Positions 41,277-50,483 of a stretch of 64,000 nucleotides of DNA are shown here, piece after piece (position 1 is the stretch's first letter; the number at the start of each line of letters is the position of its first letter). The stretch comes from Acidimicrobiales bacterium (GTDB lineage Bacteria; Actinomycetota; Acidimicrobiia; Acidimicrobiales; SZUA-35), in contig JAHDCC010000005.1 of the NCBI GenBank assembly GCA_020630065.1, forward strand, positions 107,934-171,933, given 5' to 3'. The notes below the pieces were generated by a model. It did not search any database. It saw only the letters and a list, made by a program, of their open reading frames with translations, and was not told the origin of the DNA. Position numbers and translations under genes: made by a program.

Positions 41277-44228
41277 CTACTGGCCTTGCAGAAGCCTGCT
41301 CGCCTCAGAAATAGCGGCCTTCGACTCTTGCCTACGACGGGCAGCCAAATCCGCATCGCCGGCCGCCTCGGCTGCGTCAGCCTCAACGAGCAACCGGTCG
41401 GCGTCGGCCAGCAACTCAACGATCGACTTGCCCGATGGGTCATAGGAACCAGGATCAGCCGGTTCAACCGGTGTAGAAGGTTCAGCCGGCTGATCCGGTT
41501 GTTCCTCTGGTTCCACCGGTTCGTCTGGTTCAGGCTCATCTGCCTCTTCCGGCGACGCCTGAGAGTCATCAAGCTCGACATCCTCAACAGTTGCGGGCGC
41601 CCCGGTCGCCACCGCCGTTAACGCAGCGTCAAGCGTGGGTCGCATCGCTATACGATCGCCATTCACCGCGATCACGTTGCGCAGCTCTGGTAAAGATTGC
41701 TGACCATCACCGAGCACGTAGACCGGACGAACAAACACAAAAGTGTCGTCAACCATCACGATACTCATCGGCCCCCACTTGACGTCGGAACCTTGAATCG
41801 ACCTCAACGAAACGTAATCCGAGATCCCGTCAACCTTCTGAATATCAGAATGAACCAACTCGGGAGCATTAGGCTGATTACCGGTCACCTCATACGAAAT
41901 CAGTTTGCCGTAGTTCTCCGGGTCGGATTGGGCGACCATCAACCCCTGCATCTTGGGACGAGCGCTAGTCGTGCCCTCACCTTGACGAGGAACAAACCCC
42001 CGCTGCAAGACAAACTCTGGGGCATCACTTCCGGGGAGCTTAGCCATCAGATATTGAGCCTGCATCGCTCCCGCCTGAGTAGCCACATCCTCAGTATCTG
42101 TACTAGCCGCTCGGGCAGGTTGACGGGCCACCGACCACGTAATTACGTCCTGAATAAACGCTTCAACTTCCGAAACGTGATAGCGAGCCCACATGTCGCT
42201 TTGAACGGTGAAACTTTCTCTCGGGTAACGCAAATGGTCCTGAAGAGAACCAGGCATCGCCGAAGAATCGGTGAAAAGATCCGGGTAGGTATCGGCCCAA
42301 GTTTGAATAATTGGGTCCTCATCATCCATCAAATACAACGTCGTTTCACCGGTATAGGCGTTGATAACCGCCTTGACTGAACTACGCACATAGTTCAAAT
42401 TTCCGGCCAACTCCGAATTCGTCAACGTCGTATTCACCTGCTGAGAATACGGGAACCGGTTTGACGTCGTGTAGCCATCGATCATCCAATAAATCTCACC
42501 ATCGGCGAGAACCGGATGAGGGTCAGAATCCCAGCGAAGAAACGGAGCTAACTCCCGAACCCGAGTCCCGATATCCCGGTTCAAGATAACCCGAGACCCA
42601 TCCTCAACATTCTGCGAAATCAACGGGTCGATCTCGTTGAACCGAATCGCGAACGCCGCTTGACGGGCAAACGAACTCACATCCACGCCGCCCGTACCGT
42701 CATACCGGTTCGTTTCGCTATCGTTCTGAGACTTAAAATCGATCTCGTCGGCCTTCGCACCAACAATCGAATACCCGCCAAAATCCTCACCGAAATAGAT
42801 ACGGGGCTGGTCGAACGTTTCATCCAGACGGTCATCGACCGGGACCTGTTCGGCTAAGTCATCAATCAACAAGACCGGACGATCGTTCTCAACTTCAAAA
42901 CCCGAAGCAATCGCCATGCCATAACCGTGAGTGAAACTAATCCGCTGACGTTCCCAATTAGGGTCAACCTGACTGAGTTCAAGCCCACGGGCAGAAAGAA
43001 CAACCGGCCTCGCCTCACCGTCAATCATGTAACGGTCAACATCCAACGATTCAGAAAACTTGTAGAACGCGCCCTCGCCCTGCAACACCGAGAAAGAATC
43101 GGACGCCAACTGAGGGTCAAGAATCGGAACGTTGTCTAAAACATCGCTATAACCGGCAATATCTTCAGCCGTCAACCCGTCGGCATGGTCAAAGGTTTCG
43201 GTACTAAGACGCGACTCATCCAACCCATACGCAAACCTCGTCGCCGAAATATTACGGTCGACGAACTCGCTTTCCTGCTGAATTTCCTGCGGGTCAACCC
43301 GGAAACTCTGATAGAAGGCAGGTAGAAGCCCGACAATCAAAATATGGCTCAACAGCCACAACCCGAGAACGATGAGAGGAAGACCCCAGCCTTCGCGTCG
43401 AATGTTCCACAGCAGAAGCGCCGCACCCAAAATAGAAATCAGCGTCAACAAATAGAAGCCGGGAATCAACAGATTTACATCAGTTGCCAATGCCCCGGTA
43501 AACCGTCTTCGATCCAAATGAAGCAGCTCATAGCGGTCGACCCAATACTTCGCAGACCTAGTCAACGCCACAACAGCCAACAGAACCGAAATATGCAGCT
43601 TGGCTTCCGGCGACGTACTAGCCGAACGAGAAAGCCGAATCTGACCGTTCAGGTAGTACAGCAGAACAACAAGAACCAAAACAAACAACAAGATGGCAAA
43701 CAGCCAACCGATAACAAACGACAAAAACGGCAGCCTAAACACATAGAAACCAGCGTCGTTTCCAAACACTGGATCAACCCGATCAAACGAACCACCACGA
43801 CGGAACAACAACCAGTTCTGCCACTGCCTGGTAGCTCGCGTCCCGGCGATAACGGCGAACGCAAACGAAAAAGCCAACCTCAACATCGGCCTAAACGGCC
43901 CCATCAGCTCCTGATATCGTTCGACTATCTCCTCTTCGGGTCTAAGAGCAGACAGGTCAATTGTGCGACGCTCAGCCAAGAACATGTTGCCCCACACCAA
44001 ACCAAGAACAACAAGCCCAAACCCAAACGCCAAACCAAGTTTGGTCCACAACGTGGTTGTCCAAACCGAACGTTGCCCTATCTCCTCATACCAAAGCCAA
44101 TCGGTGTATGCGTTAGCTAAACCCCGCGAAGACCACAAGAGCACAACTAACAAGACGGCTATAACAACCAGCACCTTCCGGGAGGTGCGCATCGGTAAAG
44201 GAAATGAAGCAGCCACTACACGAGACAC
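41277..44228 (-). CDS. UPF0182 family large membrane protein
   Basis: 983 residues from GTG 44228 (ATG 44192 is an alternative; GGTGAG lies before the GTG). About seven N-terminal membrane helices occupy residues 13-310, starting with VLVVIAVLLVVLLWSSRGLANAYTDWLWYEE, a signature of UPF0182. A large extracytoplasmic domain follows (IYFGEDFGGYSIVGA, DGYTTSNRFPYSQ, IIQTWADTYPDLF). The C-terminus has an acidic Pro/Glu-rich linker and a short Ala-rich helix. The family is widespread in actinobacteria and its function is unknown. It lies downstream of the DivIVA-domain gene on the same strand. Confidence 0.93.
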   Translation of the reverse strand: MSRVVAASFPLPMRTSRKVLVVIAVLLVVLLWSSRGLANAYTDWLWYEEIGQRSVWTTTLWTKLGLAFGFGLVVLGLVWGNMFLAERRTIDLSALRPEEEIVERYQELMGPFRPMLRLAFSFAFAVIAGTRATRQWQNWLLFRRGGSFDRVDPVFGNDAGFYVFRLPFLSFVIGWLFAILLFVLVLVVLLYYLNGQIRLSRSASTSPEAKLHISVLLAVVALTRSAKYWVDRYELLHLDRRRFTGALATDVNLLIPGFYLLTLISILGAALLLWNIRREGWGLPLIVLGLWLLSHILIVGLLPAFYQSFRVDPQEIQQESEFVDRNISATRFAYGLDESRLSTETFDHADGLTAEDIAGYSDVLDNVPILDPQLASDSFSVLQGEGAFYKFSESLDVDRYMIDGEARPVVLSARGLELSQVDPNWERQRISFTHGYGMAIASGFEVENDRPVLLIDDLAEQVPVDDRLDETFDQPRIYFGEDFGGYSIVGAKADEIDFKSQNDSETNRYDGTGGVDVSSFARQAAFAIRFNEIDPLISQNVEDGSRVILNRDIGTRVRELAPFLRWDSDPHPVLADGEIYWMIDGYTTSNRFPYSQQVNTTLTNSELAGNLNYVRSSVKAVINAYTGETTLYLMDDEDPIIQTWADTYPDLFTDSSAMPGSLQDHLRYPRESFTVQSDMWARYHVSEVEAFIQDVITWSVARQPARAASTDTEDVATQAGAMQAQYLMAKLPGSDAPEFVLQRGFVPRQGEGTTSARPKMQGLMVAQSDPENYGKLISYEVTGNQPNAPELVHSDIQKVDGISDYVSLRSIQGSDVKWGPMSIVMVDDTFVFVRPVYVLGDGQQSLPELRNVIAVNGDRIAMRPTLDAALTAVATGAPATVEDVELDDSQASPEEADEPEPDEPVEPEEQPDQPAEPSTPVEPADPGSYDPSGKSIVELLADADRLLVEADAAEAAGDADLAARRRQESKAAISEASRLLQGQ

Positions 44229-44308
44229 TAGCAGTTCTCACCGGCAGCCGATATGTCACACGTCATTTGAAATAGCTTCGAATCGTTCAAAGCCCAAACC
44301 ACCAGGAA

Positions 44309-46465
44309 TTAGGCAGAACCAACAGGCAGAACGAGGCAACGACAGCCCGGCATCGCCAGCGGACGAGTATGGCCGCTAGGGAACGTCTCGCCCTTCTCAA
44401 TGCCCGGTGTGGCGGCGTTGATTTCACACAACGGTGAAGGTTCCCAACGAGGATCAGAAGTCCACACCAACTGCGAGTTAGCTCTAATCGACGCAAACAA
44501 ACCAAGCGAAAACGCCTCGTTGATCGCGTCTTCGATAACGGCATCCAAAACGTTCGACCGAACCGACCGGTAAAGGTCACGAATCGGGTCATGTAACGCC
44601 TCCCGATCACCATCGGTTGAACCTTCGACCAGCGCCACGCTCGGCGTACGCAGATTCTGAACCATATGTTTCGCCACCTGAAGAGCAAGATGGTGAAGAG
44701 CGTCAGTCGGCATCACAGTGCCGTTACCGGCTGCCAAACCGGCCTGAGCCAGGTCGGCCAGCCCTTCCTCAAGAGGCTCGACATAAACGGTTAGCTGCTC
44801 CCCCAGTGACGGCAAGTCATTTGGGGTAACCGTCGACTTTCGACCCTGGCCACCGCCGCGAAGCCGGTTTAGAACGTCGCTTTGGTCATCGTTCAACGCT
44901 CGACGCAGCCGCCGACGCAAAGCCGGACCAAAACGGGTGATCGCAACATCTCGGGCGATGAACTCACCAGCAAGCTGGCCCTTGTAATCACCCTCGCGGG
45001 CTTTGTCCGCCTGCACCGGTTCAGCTATCCCGTCGGTGTACAACTTCAACGGAATCTCTTTAGAGAGATCTTCGTCAACTTCGATTTCAGCCGAAAACGG
45101 TGAATCCTCCGTCAACTCGGCCGTCGCGTTGTCAAGCGACAAGTCCTGCTTCGCCGAATTCGTTTTCTTTCGGCGAGAACCCCCATCAGAGACGGCCTTG
45201 ACTGCGTCTTTCTTCTTTGTTGCTGTTGAAGACGTCGAACTATCTCCGCCATCAGTCGACGGCGTTGGGTCATCGTCGGCCACCTTGCTGGTGGAACTAT
45301 CCGAGATATCACCCGGTTCATCATCGTCGGTGTCGTCGATAGCGGCCGCTTCTTCAATGTCGACCAAATCGATGGTAACCGTATCGGTATCGGGGTCGTT
45401 GCTGTCAAACGTCGACAACCGAGAGAGATCTTCAAGCTGAAGTTCAACCAGATCGGTGTCATCCGCCAAATCGAAATCATCACCGTCGGTCAGCTCAAAG
45501 CCGGTGACAGACTCGGATTTAGCCGTATAGTCAGACTTTTCTGCCGTATAGTCTGTCGCCGTTCGACGCTTTGGCCGATCACCATCTAACTCGGCGACCA
45601 ACACGTCGACCTCATCGAGTTTCGACTCAACCGTTTTCACATACGACGTCGACGGAGTCAGCTCGATTTTTTCACTTAAAGCCGCCAGAAGCGTACTCAA
45701 CTCAGAATTCGTAGTCGACAACGAACGGACCAACGCACTTCGCGCCGACGCCAACTGGTTGAGCTGATGATGCCCCTCCCGCCGACGCTCGACTAGATCA
45801 GTCAAAATGTCTTCTCGCCGCTTACTGGCCTCTTTCAAAATTTCGTTCGCCTCAGATTCGGAACTCGCCCGCTCGAAATCGGCCCTGTCTTGTGCCTCAG
45901 CGAGGATCCGTTTAGATTCAGCCACCGACCTCTTGTGCTTATTTTCGCCGTCAGCGATCAAACGAGAAGCCTGACGGGACGCGTCATCGGTAATCTTGCT
46001 GACCAAACCACTCGCTTCAGCCTGTTTCGCCGCGAGAAGCTGCTGCGCTTCCTGCCGGGTCGCTCGAGCTTCGGATTCGGAGTTCGCTTGAAGCGTCGCC
46101 GCCCGATCCTCAGCCCGTTTCACAATATCCTCGGCGGCTGAACGGGCGGTCTCAAGAATCCGAGCCGTCTCGTTACCCAACAACTCAAAACCTGCAGCAT
46201 CATCCGGTGGAGAACCATCGGCACTTAGCTGGCGCTCCAGCCGTTGAACTTTCTGTTTCAACGACTTATTTTCCGCTACTACGTCGGCGTTTAACGTCTC
46301 TTCGTCATCAGACGACTTCGAACCAGTCTTTTGTTGCTCAAGGAAAAACGAAAGCCGTCGCAAATAGTCCCGGACAAGATCCTGGTCGTAGCCGCGAAAG
46401 CTTGTGGGAAAGTCCTTTTTTGCAATGTCGCCTGGAGCGAAACCGCTATCTCCATCAGATGCCAT
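44309..46465 (-). CDS. DivIVA-domain coiled-coil protein with MuF-like C-terminus
   Basis: 718 residues. The N-terminus (DIAKKDFPTSFRGYDQDLVRDYL, residues about 13-35) is a DivIVA/Wag31 membrane-curvature domain. Residues about 65-290 are a long coiled coil, and about 300-440 an acidic Ser/Asp-rich linker. The C-terminal 250 residues form a helical domain whose last 50 residues read DPRW, a Cys at 680, His at 699, then PGCRC at 706-710 and LVLPV. The Cys/His/CRC spacing closely resembles the C-terminus of phage Mu F-type head morphogenesis proteins. DivIVA proteins organise polar growth and division. The fusion is unusual. Confidence 0.8.
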   Translation of the reverse strand: MASDGDSGFAPGDIAKKDFPTSFRGYDQDLVRDYLRRLSFFLEQQKTGSKSSDDEETLNADVVAENKSLKQKVQRLERQLSADGSPPDDAAGFELLGNETARILETARSAAEDIVKRAEDRAATLQANSESEARATRQEAQQLLAAKQAEASGLVSKITDDASRQASRLIADGENKHKRSVAESKRILAEAQDRADFERASSESEANEILKEASKRREDILTDLVERRREGHHQLNQLASARSALVRSLSTTNSELSTLLAALSEKIELTPSTSYVKTVESKLDEVDVLVAELDGDRPKRRTATDYTAEKSDYTAKSESVTGFELTDGDDFDLADDTDLVELQLEDLSRLSTFDSNDPDTDTVTIDLVDIEEAAAIDDTDDDEPGDISDSSTSKVADDDPTPSTDGGDSSTSSTATKKKDAVKAVSDGGSRRKKTNSAKQDLSLDNATAELTEDSPFSAEIEVDEDLSKEIPLKLYTDGIAEPVQADKAREGDYKGQLAGEFIARDVAITRFGPALRRRLRRALNDDQSDVLNRLRGGGQGRKSTVTPNDLPSLGEQLTVYVEPLEEGLADLAQAGLAAGNGTVMPTDALHHLALQVAKHMVQNLRTPSVALVEGSTDGDREALHDPIRDLYRSVRSNVLDAVIEDAINEAFSLGLFASIRANSQLVWTSDPRWEPSPLCEINAATPGIEKGETFPSGHTRPLAMPGCRCLVLPVGSA

Positions 46466-46512
46466 ATAACGATGGTAGAACGCAAAGAGGCAAGAATGTG
46501 TGAGTGTAGCGA

Positions 46513-47646
46513 CTAAAGATCAGCAGAATCGAAATTACGGACCGCGTCAACGTCGCCGCCATAGTCTTCTAAAGCGGCCAAAGCCTCTTCAATATTGTTT
46601 ACAGGAACAATCTTGAAATCCGAATTTGACTGCCGTTCTAACTCCTGCAGCTCAGCTTCGGGCAAACTAGCGGGAACGATAAACAGCCCGATGCCTAAAT
46701 CTCGAACCGCAGCAGATTTCTGTAGAACCCCACCGATTGGACCCACCGAGCCGTCGGCGGCGATCGTGCCGGTCACAGCGACATCGTCTCCACCGGTTAG
46801 ATCACCTTCGGTCAAATAGTCCAACGTGGCCAACGCGAACGCCAACCCGGCCGAAGGGCCACCAACTTCGGCCGAATCAATATCGATATCGAAGTCGAAA
46901 TCAACGAATTCGAGCTGGTCGATAGGTTGAATGCCGATAAAGGGGCGAGTGACGTCGTCGGGGTTAGCCCCCAACTCGAGCGTGACTTCTTCCACCACTT
47001 CGGAACCGTTCAAGCTGCGAGCATACGACAAATCAATTTCGGTGTTGGGTTTCACGTCGCTGAGAATCATAAACAGATCTTCAGAACTCGTAATTTGCTG
47101 GCCGTCGATAGCGACCAGCCGGTCACCGACCTCAAGAACCCCGTCAGCCGCCGTCCCATCAATGGTTGCCGCCACAAACATCGCCCCGACATTGATGGCG
47201 TCATACCCCAGCTGTTCTAAGGCAACCGCCACCGCAACATCTTTCGACTGTGTCATCAGATCAGCGTTGAGCTGATCGTTTTCCTCCGTAGTGCGTTCCC
47301 CCAAAACGTTTTCGATGTCATCAATTTCGACATCGTCGTCGGCCCGCAACCACAGATACTCCCAGAAACTAGGCTTTTGCCGAACCGAGACTGTTGTGAA
47401 GAAAATCTCGCCGTCACTCGGAAACGTGTCGAGACAGGCTTCTCCCGCACACTCGATCGCCATACGACTCTCAGTTTCGAAGGCGTCACCAGGCAAAAAC
47501 GCCACATACGGCATTCGAACAACCATGCCGGTCACCGAGATTGCAAACAAGACGAACGCACAAACAACCCAAATCCAACGCCGAAGAGGGATATGATCCC
47601 GCTGGCGAAGAGTTTCACTCGTTACAGTGTTCTCATCAAGTGTCAT
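46513..47646 (-). CDS. PDZ domain-containing Lon-like serine protease (YlbL family)
   Basis: About 377 residues from ATG 47646, which has AGGA about 8 bp upstream. One N-terminal membrane helix (WIWVVCAFVLFAISVTGMVV), a PDZ domain around LEVGDRLVAIDGQQI, and a C-terminal Lon (S16) domain. The catalytic dyad is visible: Ser in VGGPSAGLAF and Lys in GGVLQKSAAV. Members are membrane-tethered extracytoplasmic proteases, and the B. subtilis YlbL degrades a division inhibitor. It precedes the DivIVA-domain gene on the same strand (47 bp). Confidence 0.92.
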   Translation of the reverse strand: MTLDENTVTSETLRQRDHIPLRRWIWVVCAFVLFAISVTGMVVRMPYVAFLPGDAFETESRMAIECAGEACLDTFPSDGEIFFTTVSVRQKPSFWEYLWLRADDDVEIDDIENVLGERTTEENDQLNADLMTQSKDVAVAVALEQLGYDAINVGAMFVAATIDGTAADGVLEVGDRLVAIDGQQITSSEDLFMILSDVKPNTEIDLSYARSLNGSEVVEEVTLELGANPDDVTRPFIGIQPIDQLEFVDFDFDIDIDSAEVGGPSAGLAFALATLDYLTEGDLTGGDDVAVTGTIAADGSVGPIGGVLQKSAAVRDLGIGLFIVPASLPEAELQELERQSNSDFKIVPVNNIEEALAALEDYGGDVDAVRNFDSADL

Positions 47647-47711
47647 AGTTGTTCCTATCGACATGAACATCTATGAACCTACACCCATTCCAAAGAAAGA
47701 CATAAGTACAG

Positions 47712-47897
47712 GTGAACGAACCGGCCAAATCCGATCAGCTTGACGTTCTCGAATCTCCCATCGGTACGTGGTGGCGCAAAGTTACCGCCGTTTTGAGTTT
47801 GAGTACCGTGATCATAATAAGCGGCGTACTTTTTGCTGCCGCTATAGGCGCGTTCACGCTACTTGTGCTGTTCATCATCGAACGAGCCCTAGTTTAG
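47712..47897 (+). CDS. Small single-pass membrane protein
   Basis: 61 residues from GTG 47712. A polar N-terminus of about 25 residues with a WWRKV motif precedes one helix (IIISGVLFAAAIGAFTLLVLFII). It diverges from the PDZ-Lon protease gene with 65 bp between starts. I do not recognise a family. The composition and clean membrane segment support it as a real gene. Confidence 0.5.
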   Translation: MNEPAKSDQLDVLESPIGTWWRKVTAVLSLSTVIIISGVLFAAAIGAFTLLVLFIIERALV

Positions 47898-47907
47898 ACG
47901 CGACAAA

Positions 47908-47942
47908 ACGCCCTCGTGAACCCAGCCGAACTACGAGGACGT
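47908..47942. terminator. Imperfect hairpin between convergent small genes
   Basis: ACG-CCTCGT and ACGAGG-CGT form a 9-bp stem with one mismatch and a 15-nt loop, 10 bp after the stop of the small membrane protein gene and 24 bp beyond the stop of the convergent gene. It is a plausible shared terminator, but A/T tracts are short. Confidence 0.4.
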
Positions 47943-47966
47943 AATCACCCAACAAATTTTTTGGAT

Positions 47967-48296
47967 TTACCGGCCGAACAGCCCTCGATGGCTACCGTTG
48001 ACGGCACCCTCAAGCTCCTCGTCGACACTATCGACATCGAGCAGTTCGCTGTCGCCGTCAGACTCAGATGAGATTTCCAGTTCGGCGGAATCACTTTCCA
48101 AAGCCGATTCAGAAAGCTGAACCCGGAAGTACGGCTGGTATTCAAATACCACCTCTTCCAATCGGAATATTCGTGCGTGCTCAACGCCCTCTTGGTTTCG
48201 TATCCGCTCTACATAACCAACCGCGTCATGAATTTCATCAGTTTGGTGGTAGCCCGGCTTGCCGTCTGCTCCACGATAGATAACCATATGTGCCAC
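47967..48296 (-). CDS. Conserved-looking acidic hypothetical protein
   Basis: About 109 residues from GTG 48296, which has GGAAAGAAG upstream; a TTG at 48320 is possible. The N-terminal two thirds (MVIYRGADGKPGYHQTDEIHDAVGYVERIRN, then RIFRLEEVVFEYQPYFRVQL) have a compact alpha/beta pattern. The C-terminal 45 residues are strongly acidic (SESALESDSAELEISSESDGDSE) and end in a short GLFGR tail. I do not recognise a family. It diverges from the HEAT-repeat gene. Confidence 0.6.
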   Translation of the reverse strand: MAHMVIYRGADGKPGYHQTDEIHDAVGYVERIRNQEGVEHARIFRLEEVVFEYQPYFRVQLSESALESDSAELEISSESDGDSELLDVDSVDEELEGAVNGSHRGLFGR

Positions 48297-48409
48297 GAGA
48301 TACTTCTTTCCGAGCCTCAATGCGCCCGTATACTTATGTAGTTACAACTTCAAAGGTCCGCCCCTCCGGAACCTATCATCCCAGATCTGCACAGAAGAAA
48401 CAAAGACTC

Positions 48410-49009
48410 TTGGCAACTAACCACTCGACGAGCATTATCCTGGCCGGCTTCGACGGCGATATTAGCGCTGTTCAACAGGCGTTACGGGCATCCGAACCGG
48501 AGAGCCGATGTGCAGCATTAGGTGCAGCTCATCGCATCGGATTTCTAGACTCAGCGACCTTACGACCATTTCTGGCTGACGAATCAACCGACGTGAAATA
48601 TCGTGCAGTTGAACTCGCTGCCCGCATCCAGGCCGGTTCAGACCTCGCCCCCGACATTTGTGAACTGCTCCAACAACCAGACGTAGCGGAGGTCGCCGCT
48701 TTCACCCTCGGAGAACTCGGAGTCACCCAACCCCCAATCGTCGAAGCACTATCGAACCAAGCCTTGACCCACGACGACCCGCTATGCCGAGAATCAGCAG
48801 TAGCCGCTCTCGGAGCATTAGAAACAGGCCGAGAAACGGTTCTACAAGCCACATCAGACATAGCGACCGTTCGACGAAGAGCCGTTATCTGCCTCGCCGC
48901 ATTCGAAGGCCCCGAAGTCGACGCTGCGCTACAACGGGCACTACAAGACCGCGATTGGCAAGTGCGCCAAGCGGCCGAAGACCTACTGGCGATCGAAGAA
49001 GAAGAATAG
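48410..49009 (+). CDS. HEAT-repeat protein
   Basis: About 199 residues from TTG 48410. The frame is open back to GTG 48290, but that would overlap the divergent gene starting at 48296 and adds a basic, non-repeat N-terminus, so the later start is preferred. Four to five HEAT/Armadillo-type repeats of about 30 residues follow (SRCAALGAAHRIGF, VKYRAVELAARI, CRESAVAALGALE, VRRRAVICLAAFE, VRQAAEDLLAIEEE). Such solenoids act as protein-binding scaffolds. It ends directly against the stop of moaE. Confidence 0.7.
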   Translation: MATNHSTSIILAGFDGDISAVQQALRASEPESRCAALGAAHRIGFLDSATLRPFLADESTDVKYRAVELAARIQAGSDLAPDICELLQQPDVAEVAAFTLGELGVTQPPIVEALSNQALTHDDPLCRESAVAALGALETGRETVLQATSDIATVRRRAVICLAAFEGPEVDAALQRALQDRDWQVRQAAEDLLAIEEEE

Positions 49010-49504
49010 TTAGCCGTGACCGTTATCGGCCGGTTTTACGCTGGTAAGGTCGTTGGCTTCTAATCCCCAACTCTCACCGTCGGCCCACGTTTCGCGCTTC
49101 CAAATCGGAACCGTTGACTTCAATGTGTCTATCGCAAACCGTGCACCTTCGAACGCTTCGGAACGATGAGGAGACGAAACCGCCACCACCACAGCCGACT
49201 CGGTGAGAGGAACCTCACCAACCCGATGCACCAAAGCCACCCGCTCAACGTCGGGCCACCGCACAAAAACTTCGTCCGCAACGTCACGAAGCCGAGCCTT
49301 GGCTGGCTCGGTATAGGCCTCGTACTCAAGTTTTGACACGTCGGCCCGGCCAACAGAATGGTCGCGGGCCGTTCCATAGAACACGACAACTGCGCCACAA
49401 GCCGGAACGGTCGCCCACGCTCGAAGAGAGTCACCATCGATTGGTGAATCAACCAAATCGACAAGAATTTTGTTATCTACCTGCTTATTGGGTACATGTT
49501 CCAT
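49010..49504 (-). CDS. moaE: Molybdopterin synthase catalytic subunit
   Basis: 164 residues. The MoaE signature is clear: GAVVVFYGTARDH, LEYEAYTEPA, RVALVHRVGEVPLTESAVVVAVSSPHRSEAFEGARFAIDTLK and the active-site VPIWKRETW with its Lys. It inserts dithiolene sulfur into precursor Z to make molybdopterin. No other moa gene is in the window, so moaD and the remaining pathway lie elsewhere. It diverges from the pseudoprotease gene, with 58 bp between starts. Confidence 0.93.
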   Translation of the reverse strand: MEHVPNKQVDNKILVDLVDSPIDGDSLRAWATVPACGAVVVFYGTARDHSVGRADVSKLEYEAYTEPAKARLRDVADEVFVRWPDVERVALVHRVGEVPLTESAVVVAVSSPHRSEAFEGARFAIDTLKSTVPIWKRETWADGESWGLEANDLTSVKPADNGHG

Positions 49505-49562
49505 GGGTACGCATCATCATACCGCGACGGAACTAGGTGGTAGCTCATGTAATCTGAGGGAC

Positions 49563-50483
49563 GTGGACTTATACGACGACGATGACGCCGAGTTCTTCGA
49601 TGTCCCAGATCTGAATAGTCGTACGTGGCGCCATCCCTCTGAGGTGGCCGCCGGGCTGGCTGCTACCGCTCCCGATCCACCCCCAGCCGAACCCGACGAA
49701 CCAACCAGCCGCCAGCCCCATCTGGTAGGCGCAGTGGTAGCCGCCGCTATGTGCACGATGGGCCTCGTTTTTGGCGGAGTTCTCCAACCGGGAACCATGC
49801 TCAAAACCCAAGCAAAACAGGTACAGATAGACCCTTCGCTGGGCTTAGCGGCCGACGAAACCTACAACGCCGCCCAAACCACACTGCGACCCTCCTCAAT
49901 TACCGATAGCAACGGTTCAGGTCTGTTCTCTGGTTCCGGCAACGAGCGCACCTTCGTCGCCCGATACATCATTCTCGACGGTGTGGTCCTGACCAGCGCA
50001 TCCGCCATAGAAGGCCGCGAGAACCTAGTCTTTCGTATACAAGACGAATCCGAAGCGATAGGAGAACAACGGATCGAGGACATACCAGTCCAAGTGATCC
50101 GAACTTCACCAGAAAACGATGTGGCCGTACTCGACCTACCAGATAATGTGCGAGAATCGCTCCCCTCATGGTCGTCACAACCATCAACAGACACAACAAA
50201 CGACCCCGAAGGTATCGTCACGGTCGCCGACTGCACCTACCAACCCGTAGACGGAACAATCAGGTTCACCGACGTCACCTCAGCATCGGCTAACGGCGTC
50301 TGGCTAGACGGGCTCGTCGAAACTTCCATACCCGCCATCGACTGTGCCCCAGGGGGACCGGTAACCAACAGCGACGGTGAGCTAGTAGGCATGGCTGCAA
50401 ACACTGCCGGGCCACAAACACTGTTCATCCCGCAAACAGACCTATCAACTGAGCTAACCGAAGCCAGCGCCACCCCGGGCTAA
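49563..50483 (+). CDS. Membrane-anchored trypsin-fold pseudoprotease
   Basis: About 306 residues from GTG 49563, with GAGGG just upstream. An acidic cytoplasmic N-terminus with WRHPSEVAA, a Pro-rich stretch and one membrane helix (LVGAVVAAAMCTMGLVFGGVL) precede an extracytoplasmic domain with the trypsin/S1C layout. All positions around the triad can be aligned but two are lost: His in VLTxxH reads VLTSASAI (about 142-149), and the Ser of GNSGGP reads CAPGGP (about 261-266). The Asp region NDVAVLDL is kept. The domain is therefore probably non-catalytic. Stop codons overlap by 3 bases with the convergent SDR gene. Confidence 0.7.
   Translation: MDLYDDDDAEFFDVPDLNSRTWRHPSEVAAGLAATAPDPPPAEPDEPTSRQPHLVGAVVAAAMCTMGLVFGGVLQPGTMLKTQAKQVQIDPSLGLAADETYNAAQTTLRPSSITDSNGSGLFSGSGNERTFVARYIILDGVVLTSASAIEGRENLVFRIQDESEAIGEQRIEDIPVQVIRTSPENDVAVLDLPDNVRESLPSWSSQPSTDTTNDPEGIVTVADCTYQPVDGTIRFTDVTSASANGVWLDGLVETSIPAIDCAPGGPVTNSDGELVGMAANTAGPQTLFIPQTDLSTELTEASATPG

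Noticed and set aside
48290..48409. HEAT-repeat protein starting at GTG 48290
   Set aside because: It overlaps the divergent gene starting at 48296 and adds non-repeat basic sequence; TTG 48410 leaves room for a promoter.
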